From NCBI GenBank assembly GCA_038363925.1, contig JAQQWL010000013.1:620001-684000 (forward strand): DNA of 64,000 nucleotides, given 5' to 3'. Position 1 is the first letter of the stretch. Every line of letters starts with the position of its first letter. The stretch comes from Apiospora phragmitis. Taxonomy: Eukaryota > Ascomycota > Sordariomycetes > Amphisphaeriales > Apiosporaceae. The notes under the pieces are model-generated. The model had not been told where the DNA came from, made no database searches, and saw only the letters and a program-made list of their open reading frames with translations. This document shows, in pieces, positions 35,613-48,303 of this stretch. A program made the position numbers and the translations under genes.

Positions 35613-37190
35613 GGTGCCAGCCGGCCATCCATTCATTTCTGCTCCATCCAAACCAACCACTCTTGCTGTTTGCCATTTGCCATTGGCAAGTTGCCAATGC
35701 ATTCACTTATTACTTCTACTTGCCCTGCCACCGCTCCTCCTTCCGCATCCTGCCCCCCTCTGAATACTGCTCTAACGTACAGCACAACACTATCTATTCA
35801 TGCATGTAATAGCCATGCGCAAGCAGGTAGGAGCAGTTTCGACCGTCCCATGCAAGAGCCCAGGCTGCCAGGTGAGTCAGCCAGTGAGGGTAGCGCCCAG
35901 TCTCATGACTCTGCTCAATACCACGGTACTATTACCACGTTGCCACGGTACTATGTATCAGCAGTGGTCGAAGCCTGGCGCTAGCTCTCTCGGCGATTGA
36001 ACTCGGGATTCCCTTTGCGATTTCGCGTGGTGCGTGGGTCTTTGGGTTAGGCGGTGAACGGGAAAAAGCCACAGTCTGGATTTGCTTTGCTACAGTACCT
36101 AGTTATCACCGTGAGCTAGAGTGGTATGCCATGCAGCTATTTTTTAGCAGCATTTCCACGTTTTTGGGGCGCGAGAGACAAAGGCTGCTGCACCGCTGCT
36201 GGCCTCGGTACGCCGTACATTCAGAAGTTCGCCTCACACGGAGTGAGACCGTTATATTACTGTAGAACCGACTATAACGAGTATTCCTATATAGGGCCAC
36301 CCGTTATACCTACTTACTTTACCTATATAGGTGGATTTGAGCGTCCGCTCCTTAATGGAGGGTACCCGTGCAGAGGAGCGAGGATTGAAAGAAACTGACC
36401 TTCGTTTATGTACTGGTAAGGCTAGCCCCCCAGTAGACGGGATAGCAGGCGACAGACAGAGCATTGTTTGCATTGTCACTGCGACAGTTGTGTTTTAAGG
36501 CAATTGATGACACACACGGGACGACGATCAAACTTCTTCTGCCCGTACCTTCTAGAACCCGAAAATAAGAAAATTCACCCGACGCCTAGGTTGGAGAATC
36601 TACTCCGTAACCTAATAAGCAAGGACAATGCTGGTACGGCGGGTGGCTGGTGGCTGGTTGAGAGAACAGCGGCAACCGATTGCATGCTGAAGCCTGAGGA
36701 TTCTGTTGAGGGGTAAAGTCGGGCAGAGTGATGGCATCGTACGATTTGCTTGGGAATGGTCTGCTTTTGGAAAGAAGTTAGGGCGACTCCATGTGCGTCC
36801 TGCATGTGGGATCATGGATGGGCCAGGCCCCCGTTGCTGATGCTACATTATCGTCTCGAGCGACTTGGGGTGGGATCTTCCCTCATGATTTGATAGAGTA
36901 CCAAGGATATGCAGCCCATGCATACCATGTTAGTTAGTGCAGTACGTTGCGGTGATCCAAAGATTGGGTCTCTGCTCGCGTAAGTATGCAGTCGGTATAA
37001 GATAGACGGTAAAGCTGAAAGTATATCCATAGCAGTCCCCTTCTCAGTGGATACATGTACAGTTATATATGTACTGTAGATTAACATGCAGGACAGTATC
37101 AATGTATGTGTTGCGTCTGGACTTTGCAAGTCCTGCCAATGACGTCTGCCATATATATCGGTCGCATCGAATGTGCGCACGTATGTATGT

Positions 37191-37206
37191 AGGCAGGCAG
37201 GCAGGC
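37191..37206. repeat. AGGC microsatellite
   Basis: Four tandem AGGC units, directly after GTATGTATGT. Confidence 0.8.
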
Positions 37207-38060
37207 CATGTGTATTGACTGTGGCACCTCTACAACAGCCGAATAGTTGATCCGAACAGAAGCGGACTGGAACAGACTGACCGCCCACACAACATGGATG
37301 GAGACGTGAAACTTCGCCATGTACCTGAAAAGTGAAAAGCCTAAGGTTAGTGCGACGGCGAAGCCGTAGGAATGCGCGTAGAAATACGGCCGACCATGTG
37401 GGAACGCTAGCGCCGAGCGCCTGGCTCAGCTCTTGCGCCGTTCGACGCTAATTATGTCCATCCAACGACCAAGTCGTTGCCCGTCTTGTGTCGGTGCTGA
37501 GAAGTGCCAAGTGCGGAAGTTTGAGACTGTCCAGTGCTGAGGTTGGTTGTGGTTGAGGCATCATCGGCCTACCCCGAAAGATTCGATAGCACATTTTCTT
37601 ACAGGCGGTGGCGGTGGCAGGATCGTATCGTCATTCCAATTCCGCCCCAGAGGTCTGGAACGAACACAAATCTTACGACAGTAAGGAACACCGGCCTTCT
37701 CCTTTTGCAGAACGATCCGTAAGTTATGTAATGCATGCCAGGTATCCAGGGCTCTTGCAGATGTAGGTGGCGTGGTGGTTAGGGAGTTCTATTGTCAGCA
37801 TCGTGTATAAGCAATGAATTTGTGAAAAACATCCGCTTTGTCGCCACGACCACGTGGGTTCTATTTTTTTTTTTAACTAGCTGCAGGGGTTGCCGATTTC
37901 ACGACATTACGGCATGTTTTATTTCTTTGCTTGTGAGGTAACGGCAAACGCAGTATAATAGAAATAAGCAACAATATAATATCTAACCGTGTTGGTTGAT
38001 AAATGTTTGGTCTGACTTAAGCAACCTTGTAACACCACGGCCTTGAAGCTGTCCATGTCG

Positions 38061-38070
38061 TACCTACATG
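38061..38070 (+). repeat. TACCTACATG copy 3
   Basis: Exact copy; the next bases (TACCTACT) begin a second partial copy. Confidence 0.5.
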
Positions 38071-38783
38071 TACCTACTCTCAGTGCCTCTTGCTCGAAGC
38101 TGCGGGTATTAGCAAGGCCCGTTGGCCGTTGGGAGGTTAGAGATGGGATAAGAAGCTTGCGCAACCTACCTACTTTTATGAACACGGGAGTACCGAGTAG
38201 ACAATCTCATAACCAGGGCGCGATTGACCCTGGTCTGATCAGTTCGGAGAGGTGAGGTCACGATTATATCATATCATCCATGTTGCTTCCACTCCGAGTT
38301 TCAACGCCTGAAGGAGACCCTTGGTCGACTGGTGGAGGGAATGTTTCTTTTCCGGACGGCTTTGTTCATGCTCCTAGGATGGCCCGGGGAAAATCCAGAA
38401 CACGGCGAAGGAGAGGCTCCATTCATTCCTTCCACCGCATGTTCTACGGTTTCTATTTCCCAAGGCTTAACCTTCAGCTTTTCAGCCAGGCACAAGGGTA
38501 GGTCCCTGAACTGACGCGGCTCTTGCTGCTGGTTCTTCGGCCTTGCCGTGTCCCCCCCACGTCTATTCCCGAGACGTGAGATTTCATGGGTTTCAATAGA
38601 TTGTAGATTTACTTATTATTAGACTGAACCAGGTCCCTACCCGTGAAGGAAAAATCCCGAATTTCCATGACAGGTGTGTACCTAGCTCTGGCGGGCGAGA
38701 CTGCCAAGGTTCGAAACGGAGGATGACACACGTCGGAGACGGCAGCGCACTCCAATATATTCAAACCAGCAATGACAATTTGG

Positions 38784-38811
38784 ATAAAAAATAAATAAAA
38801 TAAAATAAAAT
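38784..38811. repeat. TAAAA microsatellite
   Basis: An A-rich run of TAAA/TAAAA units in the gene-poor region. Confidence 0.8.
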
Positions 38812-40789
38812 CGCTTAGGAAAGCCATTAGGTCTAACATACAAGTACAGCCTATCAGGACAAGTTCAGGGTACTCCTTGATGCTAATGCGCCCAAAACAG
38901 ATATACGTATCAAAAGGGCAGCAGACGGAGGGGTAGTGCATATGTAGGCAGTAGATATTGAAGTGTATCAGAATACTACTGACCGTGGTTGATGGTGGCT
39001 GGGGAGAACGGGGCGGGCATCTGCATTGACGATTGCTGCTGTCTTGTCACGCACACCATCCCATCCGCATGGGCAAATTTCGCATTTCACCGGGGGCAAG
39101 CATTGTGATATTGATCCTGCAGAAGCAAAAGACCTGGTGAACGCTCCTTTTAGAGTCTCAGACCTGAAGGAAACGAGATTAGAGGACCAGGAAGACCTTC
39201 TAGAAAACCTTCGAGGCGCATGCCTAGCTGGATGATCCGGGGGCTCAGAGTTTCAGGCTATTGGTGATTATGTGAGATGCAGCCAACGAACGGCGTTCCG
39301 GAACGATTCTATTAAAGTCAATTCATCCCGGGGGCGGCTGGACTGGCCACGAGGAGGCCCTGTCTCCCGCCATGTTTTACCCAGGATGAGGCTCCAACGG
39401 GTGTTTGTGATATATTGGATTTCCCCAGTCAAAGGGGTCAAAAATCAAGGAAAGAACGCGAAAACGAATGATAAAAAGCAAAACGATGAAATGGCGATTC
39501 AGCCTGTCGATATGCAGGTAAGACGCTGCCGGAAGCGGAGAAGAACCCAATAGGCTGGGACTGTGAAGTGTTTCTGGTTGGCGAGATGAACTGCCACGAG
39601 GTATCGTAGTCATCCTCCTTTATGACATGTCATCCAAAGTCCCGATCCATACGGGTTGCTGTTTCGTATGGCTGGCAGCATTCCCATAGGAGGGAGTGGA
39701 ATGAAGTATCAAACTCAGTTATCGCAGACCACCGTTCAGGCCTTTGCCTTTCAACACCACACGTTGTTTCCTAGTGGAACATTCGGATTCGGAATTGTGC
39801 TTGTATTCGGCCGTCCGGGGGGCTTCGGGGTGCTTGTAGGTTCATGCTACTACACTCTCCTTGCATGCTATGGCGCCTGGGCAAAAGCCAGTTCAAAGAT
39901 CAGCAGTTTGTCCGTTAGCTGATAAGTTAGGCAGCAGCTGCCTCAATCAAGGGTCTCTTGAGGGCACCGGGTGCCGGGTGCATCTGTAAATAACGCCCGA
40001 GGCCAGTCGCTTATAGGCTGCCAGCTGCCCTGTACCAGTATAGAATCGCATAGTCCTTGAGAGGCAGACTAGCCCCTGCCCGGAACAGTGCTTTTTTGTT
40101 CAACATCTGCCGAACGCGCGTCAAGAACAACGTGTGCAATTTCCCGAATCCCAAGCAGGTTCTGTCCGTGTCTGTCGTACAAGCTACGGTGTCCAGTGCG
40201 GTGCCCTTGACTAGCACTTGCCAAGCTCGGCATGTCTACCAGTGCCCTGCCCGTTGTTGGACCAGATCCGGACGGACTATGTACGAAGCCAGTTGGTGAG
40301 ATGGCTGGCCTGGGGTATCAAGTGTGAAGCTATACCTGAACCAGTTTGACGCGTTGGATGGAATCCCTGCCCGCCACGCGCAGATCTGTCCAAGCTGACA
40401 TTCCTGTCACCAACCAGTTTCGTACTGGCGGAGAAGAAAGAAAAAAGAAAAGTCTTTATTGGTATGGTTAGCCTAAAGTAGGAATGCGGAATGCCTAAAA
40501 GTACCAAACGTCGCGCCCGCCGTAGCACAGGCGGTGGGGGTTCAGCCAGTCCAGTGCGTAAGACTTATTTGCATGGCATCTTTCATCCTCTGAAAAGTTC
40601 CCAACCCAGCTGCCTACCTACCTAACACGGCCGTCGCTCATCTATTATTATGTTACGTCAACTGGCATCACTAATGATGAGGTATTAATCATCATGCATG
40701 TTTCTGCTCTCATAAGTAAACTAACTAATGCAGCAGTGACCCTCGTCGATATCAGACGCTTTCCCATGGAATTGGAAGACCCGACAAAT

Positions 40790-40930
40790 CGGTAAGACAA
40801 AGAATATATGTAATAGTATATAGATAGACCGACTAAGCAATACTATATAATAAATATTAAAGTTACCTAGCAGCTAGTAGTGGTGGTTATTATTAAGTGT
40901 ATAATATAATATACTTCTTAACGCCATACT
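40790..40930. other. AT-rich patch
   Basis: About 140 bp strongly enriched in A and T (ATATAATAAATATTAAAG and similar), unlike its surroundings. It could be a relic of a mutated repeat or an easily melted element; no exact origin consensus was found by eye. Confidence 0.5.
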
Positions 40931-42015
40931 TGAACTACACTTATATTACACTGGTCCTCGAAATACTCTGGTTGGTGTTTCGAACGGCATGTATCATGCG
41001 CCTTTCGGGGTATTGCCATGGTTCGAGATCCACTATAAGATGGCAAAGAATGGGAAGGGTACTAATAATATCATCGTGCTAGTAGGGCGTGTATGTATGC
41101 TAAAGCAGCCTCAGCAGCACAACACATTTCTTCAAATCAAACCTCTACTTGGTTCAACAACTCAACAAGAGTTACCGCCTATACGGCATGGGCTGCCGGG
41201 CATCAGCAATCTTCGCATCATATAACCAGTGGAGGAGTCAATAGATGGGTGGCGCGTATGTGTGACTACACGTACTTAATAAGATAGGGGTCTGGTGCTA
41301 GTTCGTTGGGCTTCTCCAGAACGGCGTAGAATGGAAGCGTCCAGGACGCTCGGTTCTCGGGAAGAGGGGTGGCCAGAGGGGATAAAAGATGATTTGTGAC
41401 GAGTGTCTAGCAATGTTACACAACTCTTCCAACGGGTGGGCCAATCGAGGAAGTCTTGGCTGCCACAATCAATGCTGCATGAAGATCTGACTGGACACAT
41501 GGCACATGGGCATGCTTCCACTAAGATCCCATCATAGCCACGCGAAACAAGGACGTTGGGGGGAGGCGTTTGCGAGAGGCTGGGCTGCTCAACCAACCAA
41601 TGAGTGAGTAGGGAGGGAGGAGGAGGTAGGTCATATGTGCATGTATCTGCCTCCCACCTCGCACCGTAGCGTCCTCCTCATCAAGCGGTCTACCGGGGTT
41701 TCTATCGGATGAGAATAATCTACTAGTCTGACTGTGCCGGAATGGGCAATCGACCCCTGATGATTTCACCGATGGCGCAATTGGTCAATATGTAGATACC
41801 TACATTGGATGGGAGGTTCTTTCGAACCCCCAAGTACTATAAAGGAAACGAGTCCATTCACATCAGACAATACGGGCAGATTTGGACTCGGCTTGGTATC
41901 ACCCTGGTAATGCAAGCAATGCAACACAAGAGACAAACGGCGATTTGACCAACTGGACAGGGTCAATGGAGAAGATGCTGTCAAGACGCATACATGTGCA
42001 GTATTGAACTTGACG

Positions 42016-42025
42016 TACCTACATG
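42016..42025 (+). repeat. TACCTACATG copy 4
   Basis: Exact copy about 1.7 kb upstream of the flbA start. Confidence 0.5.
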
Positions 42026-43035
42026 TTTGGATGGTACATACATGGACCAGGCGTACTGTACTGCAATTAGACTGATGACTAACGTACGAGAGCGAAATGA
42101 AACCCCCAGGACCATAAAAAGGGTTTTTTTTTTTGTCTGTCAGTTGATTCACTTGGGCCTAACGAATGGCTCAGGGGAGGTATTGTACATAGTGAGAAAC
42201 GACATATGACTTTTATTTTTTATTATTTTTAGTTGCGAAGGTACGGCGCGAGGAAGGGGACCAAGGACAGCGGTGCGGCAAGACGGCGGTCGGCGAACGA
42301 GCGAGAGCATCCACCGCCGCCGGAGAGTTTCTTAACATTGGTCTCATGCGTTATTCAGCACTGGCCCGCAATTCCTTACAAAATAAAATGCCCGAGCATA
42401 AACATTTTACTACATAGGCAGAGCTGTTCTTCTGTGTTCCTGTTCCTACCTCTATGCAATATTATTAACCCAAGGTTACTGACAGCCTGTCTGACTGTAC
42501 CACATAACACTACTACCACTACTCTTTGCCGAAGGGTGGGTTGAGGACGGGAGACTCAGAGACACCGAGAAGGCCAAGGCAATGGACAGTGCAGAGAAAA
42601 GGAAAAAGAAGGCGCTAGGCCAAGACCCACCTGGAAAGCCATGCCATGCCGCCATGCCACACCCATGCATCCAATCCACATGGTCATCCACTTTCTGCGT
42701 GCACTGCAGGCATTTCTCGTTTTTTTCTTCTTCCTGCGTATCCCCCCTTCTGCAACCCAACCCACATGGGACCCTATGGCATCCACCCACCTAATCTATC
42801 TAGGTGCGTGGTGGATGGATGTACCGTCGTAGTCCGTTCTACGTATACGAAGTTCCGTTATGGTACATGATCAACTGCAGCATACGCATTCCATTCCCTT
42901 CAGTTCGCACTCTGTGCCGGTTATAACACCGCTGTTGTATATGTATACCGAGACGATACGATACGATACTGTTCCGGTCTGGCATGGCCTGGCCTAATAA
43001 ATGGTCTAGTAGTTTATGTTATGTACATGTAGTTA

Positions 43036-43062
43036 CAGCAGCAGCAGCAGCAGCAGCAGCAG
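43036..43062. repeat. CAG x 9 microsatellite
   Basis: Nine perfect CAG units 639 bp upstream of the flbA start codon. It may lie in the promoter or long 5' leader; no coding frame through it is supported. Confidence 0.85.
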
Positions 43063-43693
43063 ACACGGTCCAGCCTGCGTGCGCACGTACGACCAGGAAG
43101 CTCCGAAGCAGCAAAACGCAGGAGCGCCAGGTTAGTAATACAGTAGTAGTTAGTCCTGGACTCTGTACGTAGTAGGCAGTTCTGGGCAGTTTACTAGCAG
43201 CAAGTCAGCACAGGCATCCCATCGCTAACTACGTGTGAAAGTACACCCAGTAGAAGAGTCCAATCCGTCCTTTAGAACCATGGGAAATTTTTCCATCGTA
43301 GTTCGAATTCCATTCCATCCAACCCAATCCAGTGCTGGCAGTAACTAGGTACACTCCATCCTGCTTAGCTGCCTGCTACGACCACAACTACTCCGTACTC
43401 AGAAGCATCCGTTTCTGATTGTTGTTAGTAGTCACGGCCCTGGGCGCTGGGTTAGGCCAGACCACACACGCCCCCCTTTCGGGCGCCGACCCCCCCATTC
43501 CCACACCCCTCTCTTTCGCTGTCTTCCTCGTCCCGTCCGCTCTTGCTTTTATTTAGTGCGCAGTTTTGAATCAAGTCGATGGGCCACCTTGTTTCATTTG
43601 ACCGCTTCTGCCAACTAAAAAACTACTATTACTCTAACCTACAATATTACACCACTCTTATTAGTTCCTCTCTTTTTTCTCTATTCCCTAATA

Positions 43694-43726
43694 ATGGTAG
43701 ATGGCTGCTCTGTCTGGATCGGTTAA
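43694..43726 (+). promoter_or_regulatory. uORF overlapping the flbA start codon
   Basis: ATG at 43694 opens a 10-codon frame ending TAA at 43726. It overlaps the main ATG (43701) in another frame. If included in the mRNA, ribosomes starting here would bypass the flbA start, so it could lower translation. Its Kozak context (A at -3, G at +4) is reasonable. Confidence 0.45.
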
Positions 43727-46173
43727 GGAACCTCTAGGACAACCACCACCACCACCACCACCACCGCCACCAACAGCAGAGACGGAACGACAAACAACAT
43801 CACGCACACACCCACAACCACCACCACCACCACCCACTTCGTCAACCGGCTCGTCTTCACTCTTGACGACGACAACAACTCCGCCCGTATTAGCCGCAGC
43901 TGCCATTAGTCACAGCAGCATTGACGCTAATAATACCAAAACCACCTCCAGTCCTGTTGCAAGGCCACCCATCTTGCAGCCTGTGTCAGATCTCAGTGAA
44001 GGCCCGACTAACAAACCACTACCGTTGCACAACAGTAACAACTACGCTCCCGAGCCTATCGCTGTTACGGGTGTTAGCAAACCAAAGCTTTCTCTTATTG
44101 ACAGCGCTGCCCGTCAACGCCAATTGACCTCGTCGCCCGCCAGTTCCGTTTCCTCGACTTTGTCATTGCCCAGGACGCCGCGGTCTTCGGGTGGAGGTTT
44201 CTTTTCATTGGCTTCTGCTGCCTTCGAGAGGACCATTGGCCCGAAAACACACAACCACACTCCTTCCTCGCCGGTGTCGCTTTCAGCAGAGCCCGCGGGT
44301 ATTATAAGAGCTCGCCGCTCGACTTCTGCATTGAGTGGACTCTCGCGATTGTCCATTTCCCTCGACTCGTCCTCGTTCAGCTTCAGCAGCAACGGCGCGA
44401 GCAGCACCGAGCAGGCTAGCCCGGAAAAACATTCCCGCTTTCAGTCTGCATCAGCTTCCCCGGCCTCGTCCAGTCCGAGCAAGGTGCCTCAATTGGGAGA
44501 TCCCATTTCGAGGCCGTATTCAGAGGCGGACCCTAATACGCCACTTCCTATTCGATTGCCTGGAGACAAAAACAAGATGCATCAAACAAGTTCAAGGTTG
44601 CTCCGTATGACGGACGACGACCGGCCTTTCACTCGCGACTTCAAGGACCTATTCTCAACCCTTCTTGTCAGTCTGCTACCTCTGTCTGCTCACCGTGTGC
44701 GGTTAACGCGGGTTGAGCATACTTTCCTATCCGAGGATGCCATCAACAACCTCGGCTCTCTCAAATTCTCTCAGTCCAACCGCATGCCTGACCCGAAAGA
44801 TCCGTCCCGCATTGTAACCACAACGACAACCACGACCTTCTCCATGGCCAAGGATATGGCCCGATCTATATGTCAACGATTTGTCGATGCGAGATTCATC
44901 CAGTCCGCAGACGGCAAGCTGCAACAGGTTTACACCATGAAGGGCTCTGTTTGGCAGTTAACACCCAAGGGCGTTTGCGTACTGGACCGTTTCTGCAGCA
45001 GAAATGGAATACAACAGCGTCAGATCGGCGATTTGGTAGCTACCGGTGTTAGCTCGTTGGTGATCCTGGAGAGGGATCCCCAATCAGACAAGATTGTCAT
45101 GGACCGGGGTACTATGGAGGTTGTCTTCCGCAGGTTTATTGGAGCCAACGGTCTGAATATCAAGTCGAGCGTCAGTTCAGCCGATTCGGACTCGTTGAGC
45201 GATTACAAGGACGGCCTCACCGGCGTTAAGATCGCAGGAGAGCGCAAGATAGCGGGTAAAACATACAAGGACACATTCACAGGCAAAGCCTGCTCCGACT
45301 GGCTGATGGATTGTTGCACCACCGTCGACCGCCGCGAGTGTCACGAGATGGCCTCCTTATTTGTCGAATATGACCTCATGGAGGTTATCCAGCAAGATCG
45401 CCAATTCATGGCGTCGTCTCCATCCGCAGCCATGTTCCAGCCCACTAAGAATGCGATATACCAAATGACCGCCCGAGGAAGAGATGTAGTGAATGGTGCT
45501 GGAGCTCGAGGTCGCTCATCGGAAAGCGAGGGTATCGTGACACAGCGCCCGGGCATTGCGCGTGACTCGAATACGCAGAGGCTTGATAAGATTCTGAGCG
45601 ACGCTGCTTTGAGACTTTTGTTCCGCGAGAACCTCCGGGAAACTCACTGCGAGGAAAACTTGTCATTCTACCTTGAAGTGGACGAGTTCGTACGTGGATG
45701 CCGAGCCGCCATCAGAATAGCCCAGAAGAACCCGAATGCTACTTCAATGGACGGGATTAAGGAGATCATGGCCCAGGCGTACGGTATCTACAATGCCTTT
45801 TTGGCACCCGGCTCTCCATGTGAGCTCAATATCGACCATCAGCTACGAAACAACTTGGCCACTCGCATGACCAAGGCAGTCGGTCAAGATGTAGCCATGA
45901 TCGACACACTGCACGAGGTGACGGCTCTTTTCGAGGACGCACAAAATGCCGTATTCAAGTTGATGGCAAGCGTATGTGACAGCCTTACTCCATGTTCGGT
46001 TCGTTTTTTGCATTTAAATACTAACTGCCTCTTTGCAGGATTCGGTGCCCAAATTTCTGCGCAACGCCAAGTACGAAAACACACTCAAGAGCTACGACTT
46101 TGATACAATCTCTGGCGGTAGCAGTGGCGCTCGACTTCCAGAGAGAAGTCAGAGTCGATCGAACCGGAAGTAA
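43701..46173 (+). CDS. flbA: FlbA-type regulator of G-protein signalling (DEP-RGS)
   Basis: An 801-residue GTPase-activating protein for a heterotrimeric G-alpha subunit, related to Aspergillus FlbA and yeast Sst2, which restrain vegetative growth and permit conidiation. The N-terminal ~280 residues are low in complexity, with poly-Pro (residues 15-24 and 39-45), Thr and Ser runs. Then follow a DEP-like region (RDFKDLFSTLL ... ARSICQRFVDARFI), a DEP domain (GLTGVKIAGERKI ... ACSDWLMDCC) and the RGS domain (LSDAALRLLFRENLRETHCE ... FLRNAKYENTLKSYDFD). A 67 bp intron at 45972-46038 (GTATGT...GCAG) sits inside the RGS domain; without it the frame would run to 46103 with a wrong tail. The exons sum in frame and there is no indel. 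A longer 5' exon is possible. Confidence 0.92.
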
Positions 46174-47466
46174 AGCCAAATTTCCTTACGGCTCAAAGCG
46201 CCTATCCGACACGATTGTTACCCGACCCAGCCCAGCGCGAGATGACCCATGCTCTGCTATAGCCTGTGCATTAATGCAACTGCTCAGGCTCACAATATAG
46301 TTGACTGGCGGACTGAGGTACCGATCTTCCCAGTCGGTTTCTCGCATTGAGCGTATGGTACTTATTTCATGGGATATCGATATTGAGAGCATGCGCCGAT
46401 GCTTTCTTCACCATTAATACAACCAACCCTTGATTTATTCTCATCTATCCTTTAAACCAAATATTCTTTTTTTGCTTTCTGGACACTGGCGTTCAAAGGA
46501 TATATTAGCATAGAGACCCCATCATCGGCGTTTGAAGCAGCAGGTTCGCGTCCATTGGCTCAACTTGCTCCGCCCCATGTTGTTGTGTGAATGAAACCAC
46601 AATCCAACGGGGTGGTGGCTTGAGACTGTCACCGCCGGCAACAAGCCTTGGCACGACTGGCCAGTCTTCCGAGCAGAGAGGAGGCGACATTGAAAGGAGT
46701 AGAGGATGGCCAGCGCGAGGCTGGTTTTCAAGAGAGGATATGGGGGGTACATGGATGCCGACCATCGAGCGAATCCTCAACGGGGGGATGCAGTTGGCAT
46801 GCCTGATACGCAGTATCGGGTCGGTTGTGTCGATCGGGGTCCATGCAGTTGGTTCCAGTTGGGCCCAACCTTTAGAGGGCGTATAGAAATGAAGGCAGCC
46901 AATGTCCAAGCTTGTTGGCAAGACGGCTCAGGAAGAGATGGCAGGGCCTACAACACGAGATTGTCCCTCAGAGCTCTTGGCAAATCTGTATATACAGCTG
47001 CTCACGGTGCCGGCTACTGGCCCTTGAATTGAAAAGTCCAAATTCTACTCAGAAACGTGAAATCAAGCTCGAGAATGTAATGTGAGGTGACGCGGCCACG
47101 TTTGTCGTGGTATATACATGTCAGAGCAGAGCGCATGGGCGGGCGGCTGTGGCATTCCAAACATGGCTGCCGATAGTTTGTTGTTTATCACCGGGGCCAT
47201 TTGAATGTCTTATTAGGATTCCTTGTTTGGCCCCCTTTCTTTCCCCCTTCGCTCAGCCATCGTTGTTTTAAGGGCGCCCTTCCGGCACATGTCTGGTCAC
47301 TATTCAATCTGTATTCCACTCGACATCTTCTGGCCCATCGCTTCTCCCTCCTTCTTCATCCAAGCTCTCATAAGTCACTCGTTTCCTTCCAACTGAGCAT
47401 TTCTGTGGTACTATACCTTCCAATATTGTCATTATTAACGCCGACAAACACCAGAAGAAAAACAAG
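46174..47466. other. Intergenic region upstream of GPI-protein gene
   Basis: 1.3 kb with flbA's 3' flank and the promoter of the next gene. No open frame shows recognisable coding content. Confidence 0.6.
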
Positions 47467-48303
47467 ATGCAGGCCCGCAACATCCTCCTGCTGCCCGTCC
47501 TCTCAGGCCTGGCTGCAGCCCAGTCCTCTACCAGCGATGCTGCCGTCCATACCTCTTCGTCCGCGGCCGACCCGGGCGGTAGCAGCAGCAGCAGCATCAG
47601 CGTGATGAGCGGCTCCTCTACTGCTGCTGACCCCAGCATGACCGGCAGCAGCATGATGAGCGCTGCCAGCGTGGTCTCGAGCTGGACCTACTACAACACC
47701 ACCATCGTGACCACGGCCGTCGTCGCCGAGCTCACCACCGTGTGCTAGGGGCCCGCTACGACCCTCACCTTCAACGGCTGCGCCTACCCCGTCACCCAGG
47801 GCCAGACGCTGACGGTTACGAACTGCCCTTGTACTATCACCACGGTACGTTCAGAACAAACCCTCTGCCTCCCTCCCTCTCTCCTGTATGACACGTAACG
47901 CACGTTACAAAGGACTACTACTGCAACCCACACTCCCATCAAGAATGCCCTCGTGGTTTTTCAAGAGCGAGAGAGTGAGAGAGAAGGCTAACCATTTTGT
48001 CCTTTTCAGACCGTACTGACCATGACCTCGTCTCTCTGCACCGGCCCGGCAGCGACCGGCGCCGCCGCCACTCAGGGTAGCGGTAACATGAACGGCGGCA
48101 CCATGGTGTCGCCTGGCATGAACAACGCGCCCGGCGGCTCGTCCGACATGCCCACCATGGGCGGCAGCGGCGCGACGGCGACTCCTTCGTCGCCCACGGC
48201 CATGCCGTCCACAGTCCAGGTCACTGGCGCCCCGCAGCAGAAGAAGAGCTTGGCCGGTCTCGCTGTGGCTGCGGTTGGCATCTTCGCTCTGGGCAGGCTA
48301 TAA
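47467..48303 (+). CDS. Ser/Thr-rich GPI-anchored cell-surface protein with in-frame TAG
   Basis: A 223-codon frame with a signal peptide (MQARNILLLPVLSGLAAAQ), Ser/Ala/Met-rich low-complexity repeats, a short conserved Thr-rich block (TYYNTTIVTTAVVAELTTVC ... TLTFNGCAYPV ... TNCPCTITT), a second Ser/Gly/Pro-rich part and a hydrophobic C-terminus (LAGLAVAAVGIFALGRL) typical of GPI attachment. This arrangement is common in fungal cell-wall proteins. An intron at 47845-48009 (165 bp, GTACGT...TCAG) keeps the frame. TAG at 47746-47748 interrupts the conserved block while the frame continues correctly on both sides. Possible causes are a nonsense mutation, a sequence error, readthrough, or removal by a 60 bp intron (GTGTGC...CCCAG, 47740-47799). 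Confidence 0.78.

Larger units (their letters stand above)
31056..43693. other. 12.6 kb region without recognisable genes
   Basis: Reading both strands, I find only short open frames with no domains, no convincing splice chains and no transposase, reverse transcriptase or terminal-repeat signature. Composition is mixed with local AT-rich patches, not uniformly AT-rich, so RIP-mutated repeats are not the obvious explanation. It contains several microsatellites, many TACCTA/TAGGTA elements and two TACCTACATG copies. It ends at flbA, so part of it is probably the long promoter and leader of that developmental gene. Non-coding RNAs cannot be excluded. Confidence 0.55.

Noticed and set aside
35995..36030. 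AACTCGGGAT-like sequence reminiscent of 5S rRNA
   Set aside because: Only about ten bases match; the rest of 5S rRNA is absent.
41020..41045. GGTTCGAGATCC resembling a tRNA T-loop
   Set aside because: The flanking bases do not pair as a T stem and no upstream tRNA body is present.
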